From Nomia melanderi (lineage: Eukaryota > Arthropoda > Insecta > Hymenoptera > Halictidae), in contig NC_135002.1 in NCBI RefSeq assembly GCF_051020985.1, positions 4,588,001 through 4,652,000 on the forward strand: a stretch of 64,000 nt of DNA, written 5' to 3'. Both the position numbers and the translations under genes were made by a program. The notes under the pieces are model-generated. The model had not been told where the DNA came from, did not search any database, and saw only the letters and a program-made list of their open reading frames with translations. Positions 43,659 through 54,330 of this stretch are shown in pieces (within the stretch, counting starts at the first letter, position 1; each line of letters starts with the position of its first letter).

Positions 43659-44096
43659 TTAACCCTTTGAACTCTGTAGGCTCCAGTATTGCAGCAGTTA
43701 TAATGTTAAATATTTTAATGAATCTTAAAGAAACTATCCGACAATTATTTGATTTCCCACACATCCAAATTTTGTACTAAGAATTAGAATAAAAGACCGA
43801 AGAAATGTTGTAGCATAACAAAATCCAACATAATCTAACCTAACACTAAACTCTTTCCAGTGATTGAAGACATGACAAATATTCCTCTAAGAAATTATTC
43901 AAGAAATCGATTCACCACGCAAACTGAGACGTAAACCAATTAAACTAACAACACAAACACCTCTCAACTCTTCGAAACTTGAAAAACCCAAGGAAACTCG
44001 ATAGTTGTACATTTATCTCATTTTCGCTAGGAACATTATAAACATTAGTTGCAGCTGCTGATAGATTACGAAACAACCCGGAGTGCTAAGGGTTAA
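43659..44096 (+). mobile_element. D-family TTAA MITE, complete (438 bp)
   Basis: It starts TTAACCCTTTGAACTCTG and ends CCGGAGTGCTAAGGGTTAA, an imperfect inverted repeat of about 16 bp. It is the longest complete uninterrupted MITE here and the reference for the copies at 8278-8690 and 25985-26395. No frame in it encodes anything transposase-like. Its right TTAA is shared with the L element. Confidence 0.85.
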
Positions 44097-44309
44097 CACT
44101 AGATATACTACGAATGATATATATTTCTATCAACCGAGCATAATGTAGGTACACATATCTCAGAAATAAACGAGATCGATAATAATTATTGAATATGCGC
44201 GAATGAGAATTTTTACAATCTTCCAAAGAACTTCAAAGTTTAACTAAAAGTCAAAGTTTCGTGAGCAACTGTTACGGTCCTTTTTACCGATTGACATATC
44301 TAATGTTAA
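44093..44309 (+). mobile_element. L-family TTAA MITE
   Basis: 217 bp from TTAACACTAGATATACTACG to TTGACATATCTAATGTTAA. The inverted repeat is TTAACACTAGATAT with two mismatches. Only one copy is seen in the window. The left TTAA is that of the D element, so L and D abut directly. Confidence 0.65.
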
Positions 44310-45131
44310 TTAACTATAATTATGGCTATTGCTGTTGATAAGCTTGGTTATTCGATCTTCGTTCCGAGTTGAGACTGTATTTGATAAAAAGTATGGTTTA
44401 ACTAAATTTTTTAAACATTATTTAATAACTGTTCAAGTCAATTTTAATTCACGAAATTATACAAATACTTCGCAATACTTCGGTTTTTAAACTACAATTT
44501 TCACGATTTATACAAACGAACGAGTTTCATAAAAAAAATAGTAAAACGAAGAATAGATATCCGTAAATCTAAGTAGAAGCGTCCGACACCGATCAGACAC
44601 GACTAAAACATTAAGAGTTCGTTCACTTCGAAATGGATCTTCGTTTCATCCCGATGTCCGTGGGATAATCCGAAAATCGTTCGATCTGTTTTCGAACAAC
44701 GAAGATCTATTTTTAGAGTTTCGTATAAATTGCTGACGCGACGGTAATCACGGCCGGCGTTCACGCTCTCGCGTAACGCCTCTACGTGACACCGGCCGGT
44801 TTACTGTTTTCAAGCACTGCGTCCCCGCGATCCGATTTAAAATTCGATGCGCGGCCAGCGTAGTCGCGCGACAGCTAATTAAATCCGGGCATATAAGAGA
44901 TAAACGAAGGTATTCTCGGGTTTTCTTCTTAATTGTCCTACTTCTCACGATTAAGGGGCTGACCGTTTATCGCCGTGTTTGCCGTGCGAGGATCGCGCAA
45001 TTAGCTGCGACTATATTTGCGAACGTTCATAGTAGGATTTTCTTCCAGCGGCTACTGCGAAATTAATTAAAACTGGATTTATGGTCGTAAGAATCGCTTA
45101 CAACACTAACGTCTCAATAGTTTCTGTGCCT
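44310..45131. other. AT-rich DNA then a GC-moderate patch
   Basis: Nothing recognised. The 66-codon minus frame at 44748-44948 has no domain. Confidence 0.4.
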
Positions 45132-45254
45132 TTAACCAGCTCACTGTGTTTGACGAGTATACACGTCATGAAGCTTGACATGATACGATTTCTTTCATGA
45201 ATTCTTTATTTTTTCACGTAAACATGTAATTCTTTGTTTCACTTTGATCTTTCA
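45132..45254 (-). mobile_element. F-family MITE, truncated
   Basis: TTAACCAGCTCACTGTG, then TTTGACGAGTATACACGTC, ATGAAGCTTGACATGATAC and TTCTTTATTTTTTCACG, match the right half of F (59225-59468) in reverse. It stops where an A element begins at TTGA (45255), so the A insertion or a deletion removed the other half. Confidence 0.75.
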
Positions 45255-45655
45255 TTGACTCTTTGCACTCCAGTTGAGCCTCTCAGTCGCCAATTGATTT
45301 GACACAGTAAAATTGTAAAGTTTGATGTTTAACATTAAATTTTGTATAATGCATCAATATGTGAAATATTGAAAGAAAATAGTTTTCTTTGTGAATGTAT
45401 GTGCGATTTCTCGTGAAGTCAATTTCAAAAAATCATCTGTAGCTCATTAGAAAGTATTCAATATTTCCAGTGAAAAACTTCTGGATTGCAAAGGGTTAAA
45501 ATATACTCTATAATGCATCAATATGTGAAATATTTCTGTGAAACAGCTTTGTCGCTTAATTTACGTATGTTTTCTCATTAGTTCGTTTCAAATAGTCGAT
45601 GTCTCATCGGAAAGTGTCGAATGTTTCTAGCGAAATGCTTCCGAGTGCAGAGTGA
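45255..45655 (+). mobile_element. A-family MITE plus a partial second copy
   Basis: The first copy (45255-45499) starts TTGACTCTTTGCACTCCAG and ends CTGGATTGCAAAGGGTTAA. A second, left-truncated copy follows to about 45655 (AATGCATCAATATGTGAAAT, TTTCTCATTAGTTCGTTTC, TTCCGAGTGCAGAGTGACA). The second copy is closer in sequence to the pair at 31.0-31.4 kb than to the first. Confidence 0.75.
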
Positions 45656-46070
45656 CACAAATTGATGAACGATCTTTCGCAAACGCGCCTTCATAATTGA
45701 AATACTGGCAACATGAGGATTCTGAAGTGAGCGAATTTGATCCGGCTAGTAGCTTTAGTGTTAATACATTTAACAGCACAGTAGAGATGGAGTCATAAAA
45801 CTGATAGTTCATGAAAATTGATTTCGGCATTATGTAAATCCACTAGCTGATAGTCAATCCCAAGGTTCCAGAGATCAATATCATCGACAGCGCGTCTCGG
45901 GCAGAGTAACGGCGCGTAATGGAATCGAAAATCAATAGACAATAAGACAATGCAACGTGGAATGCGGCAAGTTATAATTAACTGAATGTCATATTTAATG
46001 ATATAAAGGATTAATTGTCACGCACGAATAGCCTCACTATTCTCAAACGAAGAACGTGCTATCGCTATAT
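45656..46070. other. Non-coding spacer
   Basis: Nothing recognised, apart from CTAGTAGCTTTAGTGTTAA near 45747, which resembles an O right end. Confidence 0.4.
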
Positions 46071-46250
46071 TTAACACTAACACTACCCAGCAGTTAGACA
46101 CTTTGAAATTCGTCTATAGAAACTCCGAGAATGCATCTATTCAGACTTTCATAGATTTACAATTCAATTCGCGCATTGCTAAACTAATTTCTTTGATAAT
46201 TTCTCAGAGCAACATCTGCTCTCTTTGTAACCATCGCAAACGTTTTACTG
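46071..46250 (+). mobile_element. O-family MITE, right end decayed
   Basis: TTAACACTAACACTACCCAG, TAGAAACTCCGAGAATGCAT, TTCAATTCGCGCATTGCTAA and TTTCTCAGAGCAACATCTGC follow O. The expected right end cannot be located with confidence. Confidence 0.65.
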
Positions 46251-47269
46251 TTAATGATACGAAAAATGAATTTTCATCTTTTTCAAAAGATGAAAACGTT
46301 TCCTATACATTGTAAACGTTTCAGCACATTGATATAAATAGTAAAATGTTTATAGACATTTTCCGTAAGCTATTTCTCTAATAGTAAAATTGCCTGGGAA
46401 TTTTCGACAGAATTTCAGCAATTACAAATGGCACTTCTATAAATATTTGATTTTCTTTCCGTTCATTATGTATAAATATATGTTCATTTCGAGCGACTGT
46501 GTAAATATTACTAATAAAATTGTTCATTTTCTAAAATAAAGTCGTCTTTTTGACACAATATTTCAACAGCGCCACTTACTCTGTTTGACGACTAAACCCG
46601 CCATCCCTTAATTATCGCGACACACACTGGTGGGCGCTTTTCAAAGAGATCGCCACAGTTAACTGGTTAAAACTACGATGCTGCACAATTGTCAGTGAAG
46701 TCTCCGTGTCAGTGTATTCTATTTAATCGCGTCTCAAGCTATTTCCCTATGACACACGACAAAAAGGTGGCCGAGTCGAATGAAAGGCGGCAGGATAATC
46801 GCGGATGCTGGCGTGTTGCCGCGGAAATCGGTAATCCGCCATCTCGAGGCTCGATCTCCTCGTTTTTGCGGCACATAAGGGATGAACGAAGTCGTACGGA
46901 TGCTCGTGCAGACTTTCCCGTATCGAATATCGGCCCCGACATTACGATATTCCGGCTTCTGTTCGAATGGAAGATAGAGGCAACTGCGAGCTCGACTTAT
47001 CGAGATACTTGCGCCGCGCGATGCTCGGGAACCGAGCATCTCGAGGCAATACGGGGGAAACTTGAGAAATCGATGCATCATTAGCTTCTAGTTTTACGCG
47101 GCCAGAATATACCGGCGATGTTGCAATCCGCGGTATTATCGGTAACGCGAGGATTTCAAACGAGACTAGAAATATGAAACGTCGAACGTTTGTCCGCGAG
47201 ATCATTTTGCACGCAATTGAATCGAATTGAATTATTTATCACTGGTAAACTACAGGTATATCTACTTCC
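46251..47269. other. AT-rich DNA, an F-like end and a CpG-rich patch
   Basis: AGTTAACTGGTTAA at about 46659-46672 equals the F terminus, and GTTTGACGACTAAAC at about 46582 resembles its palindromic part, so this may be an internally rearranged F. 46730-47090 is GC-rich with opposing open frames (131 and 115 codons) lacking domains. Confidence 0.4.
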
Positions 47270-47850
47270 TTTCGCCAATCTATCAATGAATTTAGGAAGA
47301 GTTCGTTACTCGAATATTCTGGATCTTTGCAATGGAATAAATAGAAAGCTGGTGGAACTGTTTTCGTTTTTTGAATTTTTCAATAAATTTAAGAGGAATT
47401 TGTTACTCGAATATTCCAGACATTTTCAGTAGAATAAATAGAAAGCTGGTAGAACGGTTATCTTTTTTAAATTTTTCAATAAATTTAAGAAGAATTTGTT
47501 ACTTGAATATTCCAGATATTTTCAGTAGAATAAATAGAAAGCTAGTCGAGTTGCTTTTGTTTTTTAAATTTTTCAACAAATTTATGAGAAATTTGTTACT
47601 CGAATATTCCGAATCTTTTCAGTGGAATAAATAGAAAGCTGGTAGAACGGTTATCTTTTTTAAATTTTTCAATAAATTTAAGAAGAATTTGTTACTCGAA
47701 TATTCCGAATCTTTTCAGTAGAATAAATAGAAACCTGGTAGAATTGTTTTCGTTTAAATTTTTCAATAAATTTAAGAAGAATTTGTTACTCGAATATTCC
47801 GGATCTTTCCAGTAGAATAAATAGAAAGCTGGTAGAACTGTTTTCGTCGC
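47270..47850. repeat. Tandem repeat, about 96 bp unit, six copies
   Basis: GTTACTCGAATATTCC-like motifs begin at 47305, 47402, 47499, 47595, 47691 and 47785. Each unit continues CTTTTCAGTAGAATAAATAG, AAAGCTGGTAGAACTG and AATTTTTCAATAAATTTAAG. Because several units are 96 bp (a multiple of three), open frames of 80-87 codons with a repeated peptide arise. Unit lengths of 94 and 97 break the phase, which argues against coding. Confidence 0.95.
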
Positions 47851-48514
47851 TCCGTTCGATTGTCCCTTCGTAAATCTCTTCAAAAATCTACAGAACCCCT
47901 CGAACGTCACTTCTCCAGCTCTCGAATGCCGATTTAAAATTAATTGAACCCTCTGCGCTGGCCCCTATTAAAGCCACGTGAATCTAAGAGCACAAAGGAA
48001 AAAGCAAGCGGGGTGGAACGAAAACTACCCCGGGCTGAACTATTCTAAACCGCACAATAATTATCCCCGCTTTATCTCCGATATGAAAAACCGCCGACGA
48101 GGATCGGGGTGCGAGGATAGAGACATTTCAAAAGACTTTTATCTTCCCCTTTCGGCTTGGAACGGGGAAATCCTCGAACCGGAAGCGAATTGTCTCGCGG
48201 CTGGGGGTGGGCAGGGGCGCGCGACACGCAAAAATGAGGCGCGGCGAAAAGTGGGGCACACGTGCGCGCAACTTTCGCTCGTTGGGAGTTGGAGGGCCGC
48301 GAGGAAGTCGGAGTGCCAGCTCGCGAGCCTCCTGCGTCGAGAAGAAGGTACAATTCGGAGTAACACGCGACGTTTTCTAATTTAGCATTTTTCGGACGAC
48401 GTCCAATTACCGGTTCCCTTCGTCTATTTTGGCATGATCTAATTTGAGTATGATTTATTGGGAAATAGACTGACGTTGCTACGATCAGCTGATGATTTTG
48501 AGTTTTTGGTATTC
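47851..48514. other. CpG-rich patch, no gene recognised
   Basis: A 135-codon frame (47978-48385) overlaps two minus-strand frames; none has a domain. A decayed MITE end (GAACCCTCTGCGCTGG) may lie at 47946. Confidence 0.4.
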
Positions 48515-48751
48515 ATTCGCTGCCAAGACTATATTATATGAAGCTATTCCCATTTATATTTTGAGTGGTATTGTTTACCAAAGTTCTGTTATTTCTTGGT
48601 AAAAGCACGTATATTATTATACATAATCATTTACATGCATAGAATCGAAGACGAGTATACTCGTCTTTGGCAATGGGGAGGCAATAGGGCTCAAAAGCTT
48701 GTATGTTATAACATATTGAAAGGACGAGTATACTCGTCCTTGGCAGCGAAT
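48515..48751 (+). mobile_element. N-family MITE with two perfect palindromes
   Basis: 237 bp bounded by ATTCGCTGCCAAG at the left and CTTGGCAGCGAAT at the right, a perfect 13 bp inverted repeat. The 16 bp palindrome GACGAGTATACTCGTC occurs twice, at about 48651 and 48723, the second directly beside the right end. F carries the same palindrome with one mismatch. No TTAA flank is evident, so the target-site rule may differ from the other families. No coding capacity. Confidence 0.75.
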
Positions 48752-48799
48752 GTATTAATTCTGCTTGGCTCGGACGTAGCTACCTTTAATTCTGGAAAG

Positions 48800-49212
48800 T
48801 AGAGGAAACTGATAAGACATGAATTCAATTGAAATACAATTGAATTCTAGACACTATAGGAAACTGATAACTAAACGAAAAACTGAATTCTGCTAAAATA
48901 CACTTCTATATGCTAGAATTCTATAGGCTAGAAATAAATGAGAATATCGGGAAACTAAATTTACTTGAAACACAGCTATCCTCCATTCTATAAAGTAACC
49001 CAGAATGCCAACTAAACAAGGAAAAATTTAATTCACTGGAAATATACTTGAATTCTAGAAAACTATAGAAAATTGATAACTAAACGAAAAACTGAATTCT
49101 GCTAAAATACACTTGAATTCCAGAGATTAGAAAGAAATGAGAATATCTGGAAACTAAATTTACTTGAAACACAGCTATCCTCCATTCTACAAAGCAGCCC
49201 AGAATGCCTAAA
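48800..49212. repeat. Tandem duplication, about 208 bp period
   Basis: ATAACTAAACGAAAAACTGA occurs at 48868 and 49076. Both copies include ATTCTGCTAAAATACACTT, AGAAATAAATGAGAATATC, GAAACTAAATTTACTTGAAA, CACAGCTATCCTCCATTCTA and CCCAGAATGCC. TTGAATTCTAGA-like motifs recur within each unit. Low divergence. Confidence 0.9.
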
Positions 49213-50106
49213 TAAAGAGAACTAGATACGAATCGCTATAAATATCAAACTAAATACCGCGAACACATATTCGCAATCACTCCTAAAAATGTATCGCTTC
49301 GAACATCCGCAGTTCGATGGCTACAGCGATCGATGATACTCCCCACGGTGAATCTGAAACGAAGCTCGGCTCGCTGAATCAAAGTAAAAGAGGAACACTC
49401 GAGCGAATAAGGAACGACGACGAGCCGTGGGCAGAAGTTTCCTGTAACGAAGGTGACAACGCGACACCCGTTGTTTTCCGGCTGCGACCGGGTTGTTCGC
49501 GGCGTCGCCTCGGTTTTCCCGACGAGCTTTCCCGCGGCGGAAGCGTTATCGATCCGCTCGCGTCAACAGACAACGTCGGCCGCGAAATGGAAAGCCCTCG
49601 CCGAAGTTCGGTGAACAGCGGCTCCGCGGGGCCCTCCGATGTTTACCGAGCTATTCCGCAGCGGGTCGGCCGGGTGTCGATCTAATAGGAAAAGTGCGGG
49701 GGCGGGCGAGGCGTCGGCGAACTTCGGGGCGCAGGTAGGAAATTGCGTTCGCCGTGACGAGGGGAGCGAACGAGGGGAGGGGAGCGTTACCGGCGTAAAC
49801 GCGTCTGCTGGAGGGTTCGGTCTTAATGACACTTAATTAATGCGAACGAGGATAACGCGGGATGAAGGATCAATTTGCCGGAACGTTCGGCAGAACTTCG
49901 ACTTCGGTTAGTTAGGTTCATTTCGATGGAGTAGACGTCGCTCGGGCTTCTAGCGTTTCGTTCGACTCGCGCGCTTTCGTGCTCGACAATTGAATGAGCT
50001 TCGGGTTTTTCGTAGATCGAGCTGTGGAATATGCGGGGATGGTATAGGTGAAGATGGACGCGTGCGGAGTCGATGAACGTCGAGACTGCGCGTTTCGAAT
50101 GAACAT
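49213..50106. other. CpG-rich island, no gene recognised
   Basis: The 122-codon plus frame 49317-49685 is more acidic and less Arg-biased than other island frames and begins with ATG. I still see no domain, splice context or promoter, and overlapping frames exist on both strands. I do not call it a gene. Confidence 0.35.
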
Positions 50107-50312
50107 TTAACACTATTCCTACCGCCAGTCAGATGACTGTTTTAAAATTTCGATTAGAGTTTCATATAGACGTAATTGAATCGCCTTTATACTTTACGAC
50201 TTTTCATAAAATATGTGTACAAAACATTCTTCAATATTCACACCTTATATTGTTTATTTCCTGAGAGAAATTTGTAGTCTTACCTACCACGACCGGTCAT
50301 TCGACCGGTAGA
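50107..50312 (+). mobile_element. E-like TTAA MITE with palindromes at both ends
   Basis: It starts TTAACACTATTCCTACCGCC, followed by AGTCAGATGACT, and finishes near CTACCACGACCGGTCATTCG then ACCGGTAG. The right palindrome (ACCGGTC/GACCGGT) has 7 bp arms. The right TTAA is not intact. It may be a separate family related to E. Confidence 0.55.
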
Positions 50313-51411
50313 ACGATTTATATCTTTTTGTAATAGTATTCTCTCAAAGACTCAATCCCGAAGCTATAAAGTCAGCTATTTGCTCGTTAATTTATTTGTT
50401 TATTTATTTATGTATGTATTATTTATTAATTTCTTTACTTATTTATTTATTTGTATATGCAATCTATTTATTTTAATTTCTAACACACCTATGTACTTAA
50501 ATAGCCATGCTTATATAACTAGCAATTTTAGAATTTACTTATTAAGATAATTTGTTCGTATGTCTACCTTCTCCAATAAGGGGTAATGTTGTTGTATCTA
50601 CCGGGGGAATTTTTTTGAAAACATCAAAGTTACACCGTAAGGCGGACGTCTATTGGACGGCGAGTCGAAGAGACGAGAAGACAGATCGCAAGGGTAACGA
50701 TGTTAATAAAGCGAGCGGGCGATCGAGGGGAAATTAACGAGCGAAGAACAACAATCGAGCGAACTTTCCCGCTGTCCCCGTGCCAACTTCCCGGCGCGCT
50801 TTTTATTCCGTTCGTCCGTCCACGTCGGAGAGCCGAAAAGACAGACGGCGAGGGGGGGAGAAAGAGAGAAAGCGGAGAGTAGCCGGAACGCCAGCCAGTA
50901 TGGATCCCGTTGGCTCCTCTTGGCAGCGGGCCATTTCAGCCTCGAAAATCGAAGCTAAGCTGTCTAGGATTCATCCATCCTGCTTCCGTTAGTAAGCAAA
51001 CATCGTAAATATACAGGGACTCCCGCGGTGGGTTGCGCATTCACCGGAGGTAGACGTACAGAGGAATTGATGAGATACCGCGTGCGTTGGCCGAGTATCT
51101 TCTTTGAGTTGCATTTTTCGGGGGGGATTGAAAAGGCCGGGGAATTCTACTTGGCCGGCTGCACGCGGACCTGTACTCCTTACGCTTCGATTTGCTCTTT
51201 GATAGCTGCCATTAGAGTGCGGGTCAAAGTGTATTGCGAAGCGAGGTATTCATCGATGACGAATGGCCGTCTGGGATCGATTTATGAAATTCATCGATTT
51301 ATGGCGCTATTTATGCGTTGCTCGGCGAGTTTGCGAACGCCGATGCGTGTCGAATTTCTGGGATTTGAGTTTATGGGGATGATTCTCGTGTGAGGATGTA
51401 AAGTAATATTA
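50313..51411. other. (TTTA)n microsatellite and moderately CpG-rich DNA
   Basis: 50388-50455 is an imperfect TTTA/TTTG tetranucleotide run. 50640-51400 is GC-richer with chance frames up to 121 codons (51028-51393) and a G-run (GCGAGGGGGGGAG near 50848). No gene recognised. Confidence 0.45.
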
Positions 51412-51635
51412 TTAACCCCTTGGCCTATGATTTCTTTCTCAACTCTGATACAGCCACTTTGTCATTGATAATTTATTAGAAAAAGAGAAAAATTCTAAGC
51501 GTATGTCATGAATATATTTTCGTTTAAATATAACAATTGATTGCAGAGGAATGAAGTTTACTTTGAACTCGAATGAACTGAACAATATATATATTTGTTG
51601 AATCGTGTTGAAAATCTTATAGGACAAGGGGTTAA
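51412..51635 (+). mobile_element. J-family TTAA MITE, first copy
   Basis: 224 bp from TTAACCCCTTGGCCTATG to TTATAGGACAAGGGGTTAA, an inverted repeat of about 16 bp with one or two mismatches. The interior includes CAGAGGAATGAAGTTTACTT and ATATATATTTGTTGAATCG. Confidence 0.85.
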
Positions 51636-51712
51636 GGGTGGAAATAGAAGAATGATAGTTAATGGTAATTATGAAATGATAGAATAATAGACTTGATTGG
51701 TTTTGAATATTC

Positions 51713-51957
51713 TTAACCCCTTGACCTACAACGAGTGAGACTTTGGTGAAGATTTTCAACATGATTCAACAAATGTATATATTACTCAATTCATTGGAAC
51801 ACAAAGTAAATATTATTCCTCTGTAATCAACTATTATACATAAAAGGTAATATAGGCGTAACATATGCTTAGAATTTTTATTTTTCAAATAAATCATTAA
51901 TGACAAAGTGGCCGTATCGATCAGAATTGTAAAAGAAATCATAGGCCAAGGGGTTAA
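51713..51957 (-). mobile_element. J-family TTAA MITE, second copy, inverted
   Basis: 245 bp from TTAACCCCTTGACCTACAAC to ATCATAGGCCAAGGGGTTAA, reading opposite to the first copy (compare GATTCAACAAATGTATATAT and TTATTCCTCTGTAATCAA). The 77 bp spacer between the two J copies is matched by the sequence after the second copy in direct orientation (TTAATGGTAAT, AGAATAATAGACT, GATTGGTTTTGA). Confidence 0.85.
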
Positions 51958-52893
51958 TGGTAATAATTAATGGTAATAATGAAGCAAGAGAATAATAGAC
52001 TCGATTGATTTTGATTATCGCAATTATTAGTGACGTCTGAATCAAATGATTATGAGAAATATTACAAAATCCTAATTTAAAGAGACTCTCCTCACACACA
52101 TCAGTATCAGTGTGCCTTTAAACGTTGAGAAAAAATTCCTACTGGACACCGCTCTCACCCGAAAGCCAAAAATGAATGTAAGTTCCAAATGAATAGACTT
52201 TTTCAAAAGTAACGGAAGGAAAGATTCGAATTTTGCGAGCTGCATTACAAGTTCGAGGAGATACGCGGAGCGGGCCGACGGAAATGAAGCTTTATGTCTC
52301 GATAAAGGCGGACGAGCCGAGAAGTATGAAGACGCGGCCAGCCTAATAAAGATGTAAACTCGCGAGAATTGAGAATAATGTTAACACGCGGCGCACGGGC
52401 GAACTTCGTCGCGTCGCCGACGCCGCGTTCCGAAAGCTTTCGGAAAAGATTCCGCGAAACGCCCCCCGTGCTTCTGCGTCGCGCACACATCGACCCGGTA
52501 TTCTTCGATAATTCGATTCCGTCGCGTTTATTTCGTTAGCGGATGCAGCGGGTTGCGCGCTGACGCGAATGTGAATGAAATTTTGGAACTTGACAGTGTC
52601 GGCAAATAGATTGAGGTAATAGGATCTTTGCAATTAGCGCGAACGTTATTCCGCTCGTTGGCTTTACATAATCGGAAGCCCCCCGGGGATTTTGTATTAT
52701 AGTTGCAGTTTTGGTTGACGCATTAGGCGCAGCGGTATCAATATTTGACGACGATTTTGGATATGCGATTCGAAACGTGGCGTTCTCGCTTTGCCAGTGG
52801 TGAGAGTGATTATTGGAATAGTGAAAATACGAGACAGGCGTAGAATGTGTTTGTGATTGAAATAATATGTTTCGAAAAGATTTAGTAGATGGC
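51958..52893. other. Duplicated flank then CpG-rich DNA
   Basis: 51958-52020 is the second copy of the J spacer. 52230-52660 is CpG-rich with minus-strand frames up to 96 codons and no domain. Confidence 0.4.
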
Positions 52894-53560
52894 TGACCTA
52901 TACGATCTTATTCCCCTTAAAACTCAACTGAAACATTACTTCACTCATTACTTCACTTATTACTTCACTCATTACTTCACTCATTACTTCACTCATTTCT
53001 TCACTCATTACATCTACAACATTACCAACAAATAAGTACTACGTTGAAATCTACGCAGAAAGGTCAATAATTAAATTCACATTTCAATGTCCAACCAATA
53101 TTATATTCTACTTAACAATAAATCAAGTTGCAATCATACAACAAACACCTACATCTATTCTCAACAGAACTCAGTTTCCCATAACCTGCTAATTCTCTAT
53201 TAACCATGAATACACCTATGCCTGACCTATACGATCATATTCCCCTTGAAACTCAACTGAACCATTAACTTCTTATTACTTCTACAATATTACTAAAAAA
53301 TAAGTACTACGTTGAAATCTACACAGAAAAGTCAATAATTAAATTCTCATTTCAATGTCCAACCAATAATATCACATTCTACTTAATAAATCAACTTGCA
53401 ATCATACCACGAACATCTATTCTCAACAGAACCCAGTTTCTCATCACCTACTAATTCTCTGTTAACCATGAATACACCTATGCCTGACCTATATGATCAC
53501 ACTCTACTTACGCACCCAACGAAACTCGAGTTCGATCACAACTATGCAAGTACACTCCAA
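52894..53560. repeat. Three-copy tandem duplication with an internal 12 bp minisatellite
   Basis: Units begin at CTGACCTATACGAT-like motifs near 52894, 53222 and 53484. The first two share ATTCCCCTTGAAACTCAACTG, AATAAGTACTACGTTGAAAT, AAATTCACATTTCAATGTCC and TCTCAACAGAACTCAGTTTC. The first unit is longer because ATTACTTCACTC expanded to about six copies (52932-53008); the second has only a trace. The third unit is partial. The 117-codon frame at 53396-53749 is not conserved across units. Confidence 0.85.
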
Positions 53561-54330
53561 CCGAATATTTTTACATTCCGATGGACTAGTTTCGTCAACA
53601 GCGTTAACCGACCGTTTCACAAAGCGGAAACCCGTGAAACGTCGACGCGAGCGTCGAGTATCGATAATCGCGGGCGTATTATACCATCGGAAACGATCGA
53701 GTTCCCTGTCGTCGGTGACGATCGTAATTGCCAGCGTGTCGGTCATTAATTTCGGCCGGGCGCGGCGGGCTCTGTAAACCGAGAGCGGCGCGGCTCGCAA
53801 CGAAGTTCCATCGTTTCGAGAATATTTCAGCGCCGCCTTCCGGAACGTCGAAACCCGGCGTCCATTAATAGGAACGAGAAAGCTCGCAGTGTTCCCCGAT
53901 TTTTTTCCCCGGGAAGCTTGTCCCTTTTTTCCGCGTAAATTCATTCGCTCGCCGGCTCGGTATTCCCTTCGTGCCGCTGCGTTCGACGAGGGCAGCTGCT
54001 GTAATTTATTTATTCAAAGTGCTTTCTTGCGCGCGCGCCGGCGATGGCTCCTTGCTCGATGGAATTTTAATTGTGGACAACTTGTAACTGAATTCCTGCT
54101 CGAGGAGTGGTTTCTTTTAGATTTACAAAGTTGAACGCTGTTATGTTGTAACAACATATTTGAAAATGTTATATCTGGTTCCCGGCGAAATGCGAACTAT
54201 ATTAAGAAGCATCATTGTTCGAGGAGACCGTTAGACAGAAATTATACTTTCCGATTGACAATTTCGGGATTTTCCATTTTTTTTGTGGCTTCGATCTGGC
54301 CTTGCCTAACTGAATACTTCACGTACTCCT
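53561..54330. other. CpG-rich island, no gene recognised
   Basis: Opposing frames (146 codons minus at 53504-53944) lie in CpG-rich DNA. Nothing recognised. Confidence 0.4.

Noticed and set aside
47190..47634. Open frames with a repeated hydrophobic peptide
   Set aside because: Produced by the 96 bp tandem repeat; unit lengths of 94 and 97 bp break the frame.
49317..49685. 122-codon open frame with less biased composition
   Set aside because: The most protein-like of the island frames, but without domain, promoter or conservation evidence I could not support it.
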